A stretch of DNA of 64,000 bases from the NCBI GenBank assembly GCA_922989275.2, contig OV277858.1:13776227-13840226 (forward strand), given 5' to 3'. This DNA is from Gari tellinella (taxonomy: Eukaryota; Mollusca; Bivalvia; Cardiida; Psammobiidae). Position 1 is the first letter of the stretch, and every line of letters starts with the position of its first letter. Position numbers and translations under genes: made by a program. The notes below the pieces were generated by a model that was given only the letters and a program-made list of their open reading frames with translations, made no database searches and was not told the DNA's origin. This document shows, one piece after another, positions 1 to 11,740 of this stretch.

Positions 1-2517
1 TTTTGTGAAAAAAGTCTACGAACTTATCTAACAACCCTCGTATTTGTTCTTCTTTTACTTTTCATGTAACTATTTAGTTAGAGTACATAATGCTCCCTAT
101 GATGATATGTACTTCTTGATAGGCTTTGTGATGTATTTTGTATCCGACTATGAGTTCATACATGCTAATCTTTTTAATAATGCCTATTTTGAAAGAAGAT
201 TATGTATCTTGATCCAAAAAGCTATTGCGATACGGACAATAGATGAACAAATGTTCGAATATTTCAATTTCATTACATCACTTGCAGAATGGGGTTTGTA
301 TTAGTTTCCAAGTTAAAAGGTTTTCATTAGTTGCAATGATTCCATGGATAAGTTTGAATTTAAGCTTGTTTAGTCTCCTGTATATATAAAGATTATTCAT
401 TGTGTAGCAGACTTCATGCAACTGAACTTTTCGTTTCAGTTTTTCCTCCCATAATGTGTGTATGTACGGAGTTTCAAATTGATTTGCAACACGTTTTCTT
501 TTTATATCCTTGTTGTCTAATTTAGTGATATTACATTTTTTACCGTAAATTTGTTTTGTGTTAATACTAACTTGTGTTTTTATGGATTGGTCTGATTTCA
601 AAATGGTGTTCCAGGCATTCGGAATTGCTGCTTTTAATTTTGTAAATTTAGAAAACCAGTTGCTCCAAATGTTTAGTTTGTTTATTCAGTTTTCATTAAT
701 TTCTCCATTAAAATGTATGACCTCATTTATGAATAGAACTTCAGAGTCTATCCATGAGGTGAAAAGTAAGCATTTACCTTTGAATTTTATACATGTATAT
801 TGATTACCCCCATAATACCTGGGTTCTGATATTGTACAATGATTTTGGCATTAAATATGGTCCTGAATTATTCAGGTTAATAAAGATGATAACAATATAT
901 TTATAGACAAGCAGTAGGTTATATCTAACGGGTGGGGCGACTAAAAGGAGTAAGTATTCATTTTTAGTAATAATAGTTCATCTCCGTATTGATTTAAAAA
1001 TAATTTCGGAATAGCATTCCAATTTGCTTGAATACAGATGGTTGCTTAATGCGGCATGAACTAATGCAGAAAACTCATAAATGAGCTTTCTGCATTATTT
1101 TGATATAGAATTAAGCAGTCGCCTGGTTTTGCGTTCTCGCCGCGACTTCATTGTCAAGATTGACAATGGTTTTTAGATGTTGATGTTTTCATAATGGTAA
1201 GAATGTTGGTTTAATTATATTATATGTTTTCTTTTTCTTATACCCCACTCCTAAAGATTAAATAAAATGTGAATGATTTTCACAAGATTCTTCCGACCAG
1301 CGAAAAATTGCCAAATCTCGTTTAATCCCGAATACTTAATAATCAAATCGAGCGAACTTTTGAATGTTGCGGCTTGCTGATTGGCTGAAAGAGTAGGCCA
1401 TACACTAAGCGTTTTTAACCAATTAAGTTGTAATGTTTTTGAGTAAATCTCTATGTCTAGGACCTAATTTATTTCCTATTAGGGTATTTCTTCTGATTTG
1501 TTCACTCTTATTACCTCTTAAAAAGGAGAAACACATGGAGTTTTGTTTTTTTAAAATATTATTTTCGATTGGTAGAGTTTGTATTAGGAAGGCAAATTTT
1601 GGCAGAATCAAAAATTTTATAACAGTTTATCTGTCCAAAACACGTACATTTTCTTTGATTCCAACAATTGATTACTTTTTGATATGCTCCAATTGTGTTC
1701 GCCAGTTGATATATCTACAAGCAGTTTTCTCACTTCAAAAGTATACACTAAGTGCCTTTACTATCGGGATGAATTTAATATCATTTATTATCAATTCAGT
1801 ATAAGTTTTAAGTTTGCCGATTTAAAGACCTTCCGTTTTATGTCTGTTCCATTTTAACCCCGAATGTTTCCCAAACTCTTCGATTATTTTTTATGCAATA
1901 AGAATTTCTACTATTTTTCCGTCCCTATGTGAATTGATTTAAATCATCATGTTCGTATCTCAAAATAGCAGTAAGAACATTTTTATGTTTTAATTGTGTT
2001 AATGATTGATTTATCTTTTGTTGCTTCTTTGAGAAGGATACCCTGTCTCTTAAACTGTTAACGTCATTAAAATCACAACCAATTGTTTTTAACCTAATAC
2101 ATGTTATTTCAGTATTGTACAGCTACTGTCTAAAAATATGTTTTAATTTTTATCGTTCGGTGCATAAATATTTAGAATCGAAAAAGTACTATCGCCAGAG
2201 TATACATTCATAAAGATGTGTCTTCCCTCGTTATCATGTTTTAAATCAGTAATTGTTAGGTATAAGTATTTGTGCATAAGGAGTGAAACATCTCTACTAT
2301 TTGATGACTTAAACGAATGATAAAGATTTCAACCATTAAAATAATTCGCGACATTATCAATTATATCGTTTGAAAAATGGCTTTCTTGCAGATAAGCAAT
2401 GTCTATTTTCTGTTGTATCAGCCACTGATTTAGTCTAAATATTCTACTTTTATTTCTTAACCCTTGGGTATTGAGAGATATTATATGTAAATATTGTTCA
2501 TAATTTATCAAAAACAA
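1..2517 (-). pseudogene. L1/Tx1-type LINE ORF2 remnant, RT core deleted
   Basis: Read on the minus strand from 2517 downward. The endonuclease begins with SLNTQGLRNKSR and YLQESHF (catalytic Glu region). After a stop near 2326 the frame continues through NEGRHIF and LNIYAPND (about 2150-2180), then CDFNDV (about 2060-2080), the GDFN-type endonuclease motif. The fingers and palm of reverse transcriptase are absent. The reading resumes near 1335 with KYSGLN, a block that follows the YxDD motif in L1-type enzymes. The C-terminal domain follows: EPRYYGGNQY (about 810), SWIDSEVLFINEV (about 740) and KLKFKLIHGIIATNENLL (about 340), running on to the window edge. About 840 codons remain, against about 1,200 usual for the family. 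Stops and frameshifts show it is dead. Family assignment comes from motif order; the exact clade is inference. Confidence 0.85.
1043..1117. repeat. 75-bp imperfect palindrome inside LINE remnant
   Basis: TGCTTAAT at 1043-1050 is mirrored by ATTAAGCA at the right end, and the centre is AATGCAGAAAACTCAT-AA-ATGAGCTTTCTGCATT with one mismatch. The hairpin lies within the L1/Tx1 remnant, so it is either a tiny MITE or palindromic filler gained after decay. A second small hairpin (CATTGTCA, 4-base loop, TGACAATG) lies at 1149-1168. Confidence 0.6.
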
Positions 2518-2579
2518 AGCATAACATGAATGCTCATCTACATCATAAAGTAGCAGCCAGAGAAAAGTAAAGCAGATTG

Positions 2580-4500
2580 ATAAATATAAAACATACTAAT
2601 TACTGTGACTATTAGTTGCGTCGAGGTAACCGACCTCTCTCAAGGTTGAATGAGATGAGTCTACACTATCAGGAAACCAACAATTGTTTACAATAGATCA
2701 CACAATGCAAAGTTTTGCAAGACCTATTTCATTATTATACATACTAATTGCTTTGTACAACTCCAGGTAATCAGAACTTTCTGAAGGTCGAATGAGCTGG
2801 GTCTACACTGTTAAGAATTCAAACATCATTTGCAATTATTATTATTATATACCATATTTATATAGCACTTTTTTCATACATAATCATACGTTCAAAAGTG
2901 CTTTACAGTTATAAAAACACAAATAAAACATGAGCTGAGAGTAACAATTAAAATAATCATTTCATAAGATTACCTACAGTTTAAAACATAATCATTGCGT
3001 TATAAAAATAATTAAATAAATCATTAAAACAGGCATAACTACCGATAAAGATGGCATATTGGCAGTTATATAAAACAAATATAATTATGTCTAGTCAGGA
3101 ATAAAACAAATATATATTTCTACATATGCACAGTCAATATGACATTTATATGCAACACCTCGTAAAATCATGCTAAGCCAATTATATAGTTATATGTAAT
3201 AGTTAATGTGTGTAGCAGTGGACAATAAGCAACACCATGTGAAGGTTTGCAATACAAATTGTATAGTTATACGTACAATGATTGTATGTAACAGTGGAGC
3301 TCTCCATGTGACTCGACCTTTCTCAAGGTCGAATGATCAGGGTCTACACTGTTAAAATCAGACAACCATTTACATTAAGCAACACCATGTAGAGGTGTGC
3401 ACTATCAATCATATAGTTATAAGTGTTATTTGTTGTTGGTAACAGTAGAGCTCCAGTTAACCAGACCTTTAACGAGGTCGAGTGATCTGGGTCTACACCG
3501 TTAAGAATCCACCAATCATTTGCAATAGGCAACACCATGTAGAGTTTTGCAATACCAATCATGTAGTTATATGTGCTATATGTTGTGTTTAACAGTGTAG
3601 CTCCAGGTAACTCGGATCTTTCTTAAGGTCGAAGGATCTTGGTATACATTGTCAAAAATCCAACAGTCCTTTATAATAAACAAAGGTTTGCAAAACAAAT
3701 CTTATATTTGTACGTACTATCTGTTGTGTGTAACAGTGGCGCTCCAGGTAACCGACCTGTCTCAAGGTCGAATGATCTGGGTCTACACTGATAAAATTTT
3801 ACAATAAAGCTCCAGGTAACTCGACCTTTCTCAAGGTCGAATAATTTGAGTCTACACTGTTAAAGATTCACCAATCATATAAAAAGCAACGCTATGGAGG
3901 GGTCTGCAATACCTATCATATAATTAAACGTGTCATGTGTTGTTTGTAACAGTGGAGCTCATTGGCACTCGACCTTTCTCAATGTGGAATGATCTGGGTC
4001 TACACTGCTAGGAATCTACTCATCATATACAATAAGCAACACCATGTAAAGGTCTGCTATACCAATCATATAGATAAACGTACGATGTGTTGTATGTTAC
4101 AGTGGAACTATCCAGGTAACACGCTTTTCTGAATGTCGAAAGATCTGGGTCTACACTGCTAATAATTCAACAATCATATACAATAACCAACAACATATGA
4201 AGGTTTGCAATACAAATTATATAGTTATACGTACAATGATTGTATGTAACAGTGGAGCTCTCAAGTTGACTCGACCATTCTCAAGTCGAATGGTCTGGGT
4301 CTACACTGTTAATAATCTACCTATTATTTACAATGAGCAACGCCCTGTAAATGTTTGCAATAAATGTCTATAGTTATACGTAATAATGTGTTGTATGTAA
4401 CAGTTGAGCTCCAAATGACTCGACCTTACTCAAGGTCGAATGATCTGGGTCCACACTGCTAATAATCCAACACTCATATGCATTAAGCAAAACCATGTTC
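2580..4500. repeat. Degenerate tandem array, period about 150 bp, about 11 units
   Basis: The marker GTCTACACTGTT (with variants) recurs at 2659, 2801, 3342, 3491, 3642, 3781, 3850, 3998, 4149, 4299 and 4449. Spacing is mostly 139-151 bp, with one short 69-bp unit and one 541-bp gap. A full unit also has GTAACAGTGGAGCTCC, a palindrome TCGACCTTTCTCAAGGTCGA, AAGCAACACCATGTA and TATAGTTATACGTA. The units have diverged well apart. The 541-bp gap is explained by foreign sequence at about 2835-3180. No coding capacity is seen. Confidence 0.85.
2835..3180. mobile_element. Possible short element inserted in the tandem array
   Basis: This sequence breaks the 150-bp register. It contains TATTTATATAGCACTTTTTTC and, about 30 bp later, TTCAAAAGTGCTTTACAG, so AGCACTTTT/AAAAGTGCT forms an inverted repeat. 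The edges are not sharply defined and no target duplication is seen. Confidence 0.4.
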
Positions 4501-5440
4501 GGATTGGACAAACAAGCTTTTCAGCAGTTTACATTTTTTTAACGCTTTTATGAATGCGTATCCAATTAATGTGGACGAATAGTGTGTATCATGCTAAAGG
4601 TCATTGACAAAGGCAAATTGTATACAGCGAAATAGAATAACTATCCCAGCGTCTGCTTTTGATACGCTTAAGTAACCAATGTGTTTGTACAGTGTCATTC
4701 GGGTGTATTTACGAACCCGTTAGTTTGAATTAATGTTACTCGTAAAACGCAGAATATAGGATAAGTATGTAACAGGGCAATGCAGCTAATTACTTATTTA
4801 TATGTGCAGCGATTTGTTTCAAAACTGTCGCAAACAGGATAATTTCTAAGGAAAATAATATCATATTTTAGGACAATTATATGTTTCAGCATGATTAAGC
4901 TGTGTGACCCTGTAAGCGAATTGTCATAGATGTATTATTGTCGCCTTACAATAGAGTCATTCTACACCGGATTCTACCACAAGATTAGCTGTTTATGTAC
5001 AAAAGCGACCTTATCAATACAGAGCTATACGTGTATGCTATAACACATTTAACTTGTTGTCTTGTCTTATTTTTATTTTAAGCTTTGATTCGCCTTTTTG
5101 ATTATTAGATACATGCCAACATCAATTCTAAAAGAGTTTAAAAACATACTTACCATGGTAAAATGATTCGGTGTCCCTCGGGGCAAAGTTTCATGTACAC
5201 AATTTAAAGTTGCCGTCCGTTTCAATGGTAATTTAATTATATTGCCCTGCATACTCATCTCCAGATTGAACATACATCGGTTTGTCATTTTATGTCAAAT
5301 TGGGTTGAATCCCGACCAGAATCCGTGTTTTACTGCGTGTAGCATTACAAAACGCAACAATGACAAATCGATTAAAAGGGCGTTTATATTTAAAACAGCT
5401 TTTCCAAGTGATGTTTACTACCGGAATTATCGTTAAATGC
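4495..5440 (+). repeat. Dispersed repeat A, copy 1
   Basis: Homologous to 16940-17900, to 60110-60790 and (inverted) to 38390-39400. Diagnostic strings are GACGAATAGTGTGTATCATGC, CATTCTACACCGGAT and CCCTCGGGGCAAAGTTTC. No reading frame is conserved among copies, so this looks like non-coding repetitive DNA. It ends near 5440, after the motif GTGATGTTTACTACC shared by the copies. Confidence 0.75.
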
Positions 5441-5474
5441 GTGAATTTTTTGTGAATACTTTATTATGCCAAAC

Positions 5475-5620
5475 CGGATAGGGGGTCGTGAGTTCGATTT
5501 GATAGCCTATCTGACTAAGTCATTCGGATGACACTTTATAAACCGGGGTCCTACGTATCATTTCTAGTAAGTGTAGGGCATGGAAATCGGCGTCTACTTT
5601 TAGTGCTAGCTGTTTACACT
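5475..5620 (+). mobile_element. Possible tRNA-derived SINE remnant
   Basis: GAGTTCGATTT at 5490-5500 resembles a pol III B box (GGTTCGANNCC) with changes at the end. About 25 bp further, TTCGGATGAC and AAACCGGGGTCC resemble a central-domain string common in invertebrate SINEs. The A box is not clear. Called from motif spacing only. Confidence 0.35.
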
Positions 5621-6671
5621 TGTACTTTGTACATTCCTTCATTTAATATACATGTAATTATGAAATTTGTTTTTTGCGATGAAGCTTACAGTGTAATAAG
5701 TATGCGCAAACTAGACAAGATATTGAACAAGCTCTATATTGTGCATGGCAGTGAAGGGATTATACCCTTTACTGAAAACACAGCAGTCATAGAAAACTAG
5801 CATGTTAACATCAATGAACCAGATCGATCTGACGCAAAAATGTTTTGTTGCTAAGCTAGATCCAAACTTTCAACCAAATTCCTCTTGCACAATCACGATT
5901 AATTCTCAATCAATCCGGCATGTAAAACAAAAATTGAGCGAGATCAGGAGCCGAGTCATTCGATTTCTGATCAAGATACATGCTTTTTGACACAACGTAA
6001 TGAACTATAATTCTTACAAATGGGGCATACAGCATTGATGTTATTCGAAAGTTGATTATTGAATGGATAATATATTTGTATATGCCAACAACAGTGAAGT
6101 TAACCTTGTTTTTTATCATATGGATTTAGCGTTTGATATGTGATGCCTGCAACCCTCTACCATGAACTCCGTTACAACAGTAAGAAGGTTTGGTTCGGGT
6201 TGTTTTTGTCATATTTATATCATATATGGGTCAATTGGACACCCAAGAGAGAGGGGAGCGGATACAGAAAACCCGGGCGCGATGCACTACTGTTATTATT
6301 GACTAAGTTATCTGGTTCTTTTGAATCTCGGACCTCGATTTATAAAGTATCATCCGAAGGACTTGGTCCGTCCATGAATCAAACTCACGACCAGTGGTAT
6401 CGCATTCGAGTTTGTTGGCATTGAATCACGTCTGCCAAACCACTTTATGGAAGAACAATGACGACGGAACATTTCACAGCAATAAATGTAATATGGACAA
6501 TGACATTGAATTGATGCTATATTTATTTCAAAACTGTGACATTTCGTAAACAAATGGTTACAGTTTGATGTCGATATTGTTCGCTTGAAAAATTGTCCTT
6601 TCAGTTTAGATTTTCGGATCGTACAGACGTTTATTATTTTCAATAATTATTCAATAATAAAACTTAGAATT

Positions 6672-6957
6672 ATGCGGTTTCATTGTAACACATGTGGTAG
6701 GAGTTATACCAATAAAAGGAACTTGAACCGTCACATGAAAGAAAAGCATTCGGACGTGTGTTGGAGCTATCTGACTAAGCATTTGAAGCTTATTCATGAA
6801 CTAGATAGCCACACAGTGAAGCAGTTCGTCTCTAATGTTGTTTTCGAAACCCGTGATTGTCAGAAACGCCCAGCTTTAATTGGGATATATGAAGACATTT
6901 CAGATGCAGATGACAAACATCCTTATGCGGACTTGTCGGATGGTGACTTTGACACTT
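6672..6957 (+). pseudogene. C2H2 zinc-finger gene fragment, 5' part (copy 1)
   Basis: The ATG at 6672 opens a frame beginning MRFHCNTCGRSY. Residues 5-27 form a textbook C2H2 finger: C-x2-C-x12-H-x4-H, ending HMKEKH. A second, broken finger follows: YLTKHLKLIH keeps the helix and one histidine, but its cysteine pair is gone. Next comes a linker, then an acidic stretch (DADDKHPYADLSDGDFDT). The frame is cut at 6958 by a 754-bp inverted-repeat element and resumes at 7716. A paralogous, finger-less copy lies at 10960-11390. Zinc fingers of this type usually bind DNA; the source gene is not recognised. A host gene fragment captured by a transposon, or an ORF of an unrecognised element, are both possible. 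Confidence 0.65.
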
Positions 6958-7711
6958 CGTCGCCTTAGTCTTATAGTGCTCTATCTCCATTTTTGCCAAA
7001 AATGAGATATTTATATCACTGGATTCGTCTCACAGAGATCAATCTCCTGGTGCTTGTATTTTATTGATTGGGTGTCTAATTATAGAATTACCGCCTCACA
7101 CCTTGCGCTATCTCCATGTTTCTTAGATACTGTTGTGTGTTATACTAAGCTATGTCCTGGAGTTGCAGCACTATAATACTTAATTCATAATCCTTAGAAG
7201 TATTACCCAATCACGTTTCAGGCATTAAGCACGTGACAGTTATGTTTACATCACATGTTGCGGTATCTCAATATGGGATACATATTTGTAATATTACATT
7301 AAGCTATCTCCAAACTAAAAAGTTAAGCCACAGCTTCCGTGTCACGCCATGTCAGGTATAAGAAATGAAGAATTCGGGCATAACAGTAAATGTGATCAGA
7401 GCATACAGGTTTTTACTTGATAAGACTCTATTTCCAGATATTTGTAGATAGCTCAGTATACTACTGAAAAGAAATAAAATATTTTTTGAATTTTGAGCTA
7501 TCTCCAAAATTAAAATTGAAATTATGGAAAAACTATAAGGTGAATGAGGCTGTTATTGTGTTTGGTCATTGAAATGTGCAAGGTCTTTTATATTTATTTT
7601 ATTTAAAGAAAAAAGACGAAGGATTAATGATTTAACACACTTTGAATGTTGGAAGGCGTTTTTCTCGAAACTGTAAATATGTAGATAGCTCATTATAAGA
7701 ATAAGGCGACG
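6958..7711. mobile_element. 754-bp inverted-repeat element with ACTT target duplication
   Basis: The left end CGTCGCCTTAGTCTTATAGTG matches the complement of the right end (CGTCGCCTTATTCTTATAATG) with two mismatches over 21 bp. ACTT flanks it on both sides (6954-6957 and 7712-7715). The paralogous gene copy at 10960 onward reads GACACTTGGCTAG without interruption, which is a natural empty site. Inside, AGCTATCTCC-like motifs recur at least six times, facing inward from both ends (GCTCTATCTCC, GCTATCTCC, GTAGATAGCTC). No transposase is seen, so it is non-autonomous. A decayed relative of the right end lies near 37965-38030. Superfamily unknown; several DNA transposon groups make 4-bp duplications. 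Confidence 0.85.
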
Positions 7712-7715
7712 ACTT

Positions 7716-8183
7716 GGCTAGATGGCAAGATAGAGATTAACCAACAATCAACCGTGCCGCTTCTAGTTTCAAACATAACCGCAACAGAGCGTTTGACTAA
7801 GAGAAACTCTGACATTGTAGACATGTATTTCGCTCATGACTATAAAGAACCTACGCTTGACGAAGTATACAATCATGCAAAAACGGAACTTAGACAAGAC
7901 ATTCAGCTATCAATTTCAAGTTAAACAGTAGTGGTGGCTGTAGGAAGTGATTTCAATTACAAATAATCTGACAACGAATCCGTCGGATCCGTTTCGACTG
8001 TACCTACGAATTCTACTGGCGACGAGTCCGACAACGAATCTGGTAACAAATCCATCGGACCTGGTTTGGATGTGGATAGTAATTCCGGTTGAGATTGAGA
8101 CAATAACCCCCATAGAAATATCAATTGATGACAGTAACAGTGAAGACAGTTATTGTATTTCAGATATTATAAAAAAGGTCTGA
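7716..8183 (+). pseudogene. Zinc-finger gene fragment, 3' part (copy 1)
   Basis: This continues the frame interrupted at 6957: WLDGKIEINQQSTVPLL, then VSNITATERLTK, DIVDMYFAHDYKEPTLDE and VYNHAKTELRQDIQ, to a stop near 7922. After a second stop the same line of homology continues with a serine/acidic stretch (SDNESVGSVST, DESDNESGNKS). Another frame to 8183 (ISIDDSNSEDSYCISD) is also acidic. The 11030-11390 copy is nearly identical over the shared part, so the sequence was duplicated recently relative to its decay. Function unknown. Confidence 0.6.
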
Positions 8184-9319
8184 AAACACAATGGAACTTT
8201 AAGGTAATGTAAAACTTTACAACGATAAGATTCTGGTGGTCATTGGAAATAATTGTTTTTCAGTATATTAAAAAGTATTGTGTTACCTTAATTTTATAAC
8301 TTGTTTATCCAAAATTAATTGTCCAAAAACTAAACTATCATGTTTCATTCATATTAGTTTCATTCAATTGGAATCATGATTCAATAAGGACACTGATTAT
8401 GTAAGTTTTTGTTGGTGTGCGAAGCATTTAGAGATTGCATTAGGCTAGTTTGATCATAATTGATAATATAATTTATAAAATGGTCCGGATATGTTAGTTA
8501 AAACACATTTTAGGTTGCAAAACACCGAGACTATTTAGCATAAAACATCGGCGCCAAACGTGTGTGTCGTCCAACTGTCTTATGTGTAATTTAGGGCGCG
8601 GAAAGCGACGCTTAACACGATACCTGACTAAATCGAACGTAGTCATTAATAGTAAACTTCTGTTTAAAGTGGATCAACAATGATCGCACAATGGTTGGAT
8701 AGAAACAATGTGTCGTTTTTTTCTCAATCCACACTGATTTTCTGTCGTATGGATATATCTTTAGTCAATGTGAAATAGCCCGTAACTGATATCATTAAAT
8801 AGGTTTCATCATGATTCTACATGCATTTATCAATTTACTACATATCCAAAGAAAAATGCCTATGTACTAACATTTATGATTCTGGAATATACTTCTTTAT
8901 GCCTTAACTGGGCTGATCTTTTTTATAGTCAAATCAATAGTTACAAAGCAACAGTATGGCGAACATGTGTTGGTTGTGTTTGCATTCGTGTGTGTTGGAG
9001 ACAGAGAGAGAATTTATCCATTTTGTTGACTTTAATTGTGTCTTGTCAGTTTCAGATCTTATCACTATGAAGTAGACACAATTTAGTTGACCGATTTACA
9101 ATATATGGGACCGTATGTCAGTTGGTACAATGGCACATATAAAAGCTTAACAGGTCATCGTGTTCAATGAACCTAGTGCAGTGATTTAACTTCTCTCTGT
9201 TCCGTTAATATGCATTCGATTTCCTAGCGAGAGAGATGTACGATCAGTCAAGTGTATGACTTTGCGTTTCGAAATTTATTTAATCATACTATTGTATCTG
9301 TTGTAAATATCCGTATAAT
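8184..9319. other. No gene seen
   Basis: AT-rich sequence with no open frame longer than about 60 codons that resembles a known protein, and no clear match to the other repeats in the window. The GC-richer patch 8545-8630 has no recognisable motif. Confidence 0.5.
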
Positions 9320-9440
9320 ACATTTTTCGCTGCCGCTGATTGCGAGTAGCGAGGCGCGGTACGCGACTAGTTTGAGAGGGGTTTCTCAATAAATTCGGAC
9401 CTATTTTTTGTCGTCTGCTTATTTTCTAATAACACGTGGA
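9320..9440 (+). repeat. Fragment of dispersed repeat B
   Basis: GATTGCGAGTAGC, GGTACGCGACTAGTTTGAG and GGGGTTTCTCAA match 18170-18230 and the complement of 31200-31260 and 47540-47600. Only the first 120 bp or so of B is present here. Confidence 0.65.
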
Positions 9441-10166
9441 TTGCTTTTCATCACTTATGCACTAATATGAAGTTTCGTCACGTACACTGAACATCAAATT
9501 TGATCTAGTCTTTATGATTTGGTAGGATGTGTATATACGGTTTACCTCCTTACTCCATAATCTGTTGCTAGTATTGCATATAGGTGACCCCTTGTAGTAG
9601 GTTGGAAGTAAAGCAGAATGCGCCTTCGTACGCATGATGCTTACTTTCAGTCTGCTTTAAAAGACATTTGCTCAGATCTTTGATGGACAACACCCCTCCC
9701 CTCTTGTGCTTGATAGACGTGAAAGTAACGGTGAAGCAGTGGCAAAGTGTGCCAAGTCAATAACATTTATCTCAAATTGTCTCTTCGAGACGACCAAAAT
9801 GAATAATAACACCATAGGATTTGGTGCTTAAATGGTGAAAATGTTAGATTTGTTCAGTTTTCTCCCTCTTATCTGGAACCCTGAAATTGTAGCCAGGCTG
9901 GTCTATGCATTATTACAGTTTTACCAGATATGAATCGTGGGTGCAGAATTAAAAGACACATACTGAATTTACTGGCATCATGCTTCTATTTTAAGATATG
10001 ACATCAGATGTCTGTTTATAGATAGATAGTGGTAGCTAGGTGTTTTGTTATGGTTTACAACCAATTTATTTTAATTGTTAACTATTTGTACAAATGTACC
10101 ATACATTGATAGCAATATAATAAATGGCCTCATGTGAGTTAAACAAAATTGTGTTGTTTCATCATT
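9441..10166. other. No gene seen
   Basis: Unique-looking AT-rich DNA. The only structure noted is a loose inverted pair TAAAGCAGA/TCTGCTTTA at about 9610-9660. Confidence 0.5.
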
Positions 10167-10520
10167 TTTTTACAAGAGTGAGATAATAGAGATGTACAGC
10201 AGACTGCTGTTTCATACTACAGTGTCCGTATGAGCATGCACAGTAGTTTTGTTTCAAGAAACTCCATGAATGAAGTTTAATATATAGAACAATAGTTTAA
10301 TCTTAGGATCTCCTACAAGTAGCTAGGATATTGGTTAAATTGTTGTTTTGCATTTCTGTACCATATATGTTTTAGTCAGAGTTATGCTATATCCTTGAAT
10401 GTGTATTTTTTGCTTTTCAATCCGAGATATTACAATTCTTTGAAAACCCAAATATCATACAATTGTGCACACCCATCTACAGCATGACTTCCACCACCCA
10501 TTCCGCTGAATATCTTTTTT
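10167..10520. repeat. 353-bp direct repeat, left copy
   Basis: Starts TTTACAAGAGTGAGAT and ends GCTGAATATCTTTTTTAA. It matches 11387-11740 with only about ten differences. It flanks the truncated zinc-finger gene copy. It lacks the TG...CA ends of an LTR and no tRNA primer site was seen beside it. Confidence 0.85.
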
Positions 10521-10823
10521 AAGATATTTCTTGTTTCAACGGGGTTTCCTAACTAAACTATCAAATATAATGTGCGGGCCTCACATGAAATGCCTGACTA
10601 ATTCAAGGTACTACAGCTATGGATAACAATCATGATTTGAGCAAGGAAACTGTCCAAGTAGGGTTTACAGCGAAAGTAGGTCAGGACATGTCTTTAAGCT
10701 ATATCTTCTAAAAATAAATATTTTTATGATACATATTCCTATATTCACTGCATAAATTGAAAATATTTTCTTCAGTAGAGGAATACATTTATATATATTT
10801 GATAGTTTGGATAGTAAAACTCG

Positions 10824-11390
10824 TTGGAAAAACTATTGAGTGTGAGTATGCAGGACCTCTCTAGACAACTTGAGATTAGTGCCATTGGCTGGTCACACTT
10901 TGTCACTGCATTGCCATTACTTCCACGCCTATCGAGCACAAGGGGGGTAGTCCATCAAAGGGCAGATGCAGACGACAAACATCCTTATGAAGACGTGTCG
11001 GATGGTGACTTTGACACTTGGCTAGATGGCAAGATAGAGATTAACCAACAACCTACCGTGCCGCTTCTAGTTTCAAACATAACCGCAACAGAGCGTTTGC
11101 CTAAGATAAACTCTGACATTGTAGACATGTATTTCGCTCAGTACTATTAAGAACCTACGCTTGACGAAGTATACAATCATGCATAAACTGAACTTAGACA
11201 AGACATTCAGCTATCAAGTTCAAGTTAAACAGTAGTGGTGGCTGTAGGAAGTGATTTCAATTACAAATAATCTGACAACGAATCCGTCGGACCCGTTTCG
11301 ACTGTATCTACGAATTCTACTGGCGACGATTCCGACAACGAATCTGGTAACAAATCCACCGGACCTGGTTTGGATGTGGATATTATTTAC
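10824..11390 (+). pseudogene. Zinc-finger gene fragment, truncated copy 2
   Basis: From about 10960 the translation (ADADDKHPYEDVSDGDFDT, then WLDGKIEINQQPTVPLL, ATERLPKINSDIVDMYF) parallels copy 1 at 6905-8060 and lacks the 754-bp insertion. The N-terminal zinc finger is missing and replaced by unrelated sequence (10824-10955). It carries its own stops, one after MYFAQYY at about 11148. At 11390 the homology runs directly into the right-hand 353-bp direct repeat. Probably non-functional. Confidence 0.6.
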
Positions 11391-11740
11391 AAGAGTGAGA
11401 TGGTAGAGATGTACAGCAGACTGCTGTTTCATACTACAGTGTCCGTATGAGCATGCACAGTAGTTTTGTTTCAAGAAACTCCATGAATGAAGTTTAATAT
11501 ATAGAACAATAGTTTAATCTTAGGATATCCTACAAGTAGCTAGGATAATGGTTAAATTGTTGTTTTGCATTTCTGTACCATATATGTTTTAGTCGGAGTT
11601 ATGCTATATCCTTGAATGTGTATTTTTTGCTTTTCAATCCGAGATATTACAATTTTTTGAAAACCCAAATATCATACAGTTTTGCACACCCATCTACAGC
11701 ATGACTTCCACCACCCATTCCGCTGAATATCTTTTTTAAT
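11387..11740. repeat. 353-bp direct repeat, right copy
   Basis: Matches 10167-10520 end to end, beginning TTTACAAGAGTGAGAT directly after the captured gene fragment (GGATGTGGATATTA). Same orientation as the left copy. The interval between the two starts is 1,220 bp, consistent with a partial tandem duplication. Confidence 0.85.

Noticed and set aside
10167..11740. LTR retrotransposon bounded by 353-bp repeats
   Set aside because: No TG...CA termini, no primer-binding site or polypurine tract, and no gag or pol sequence inside.
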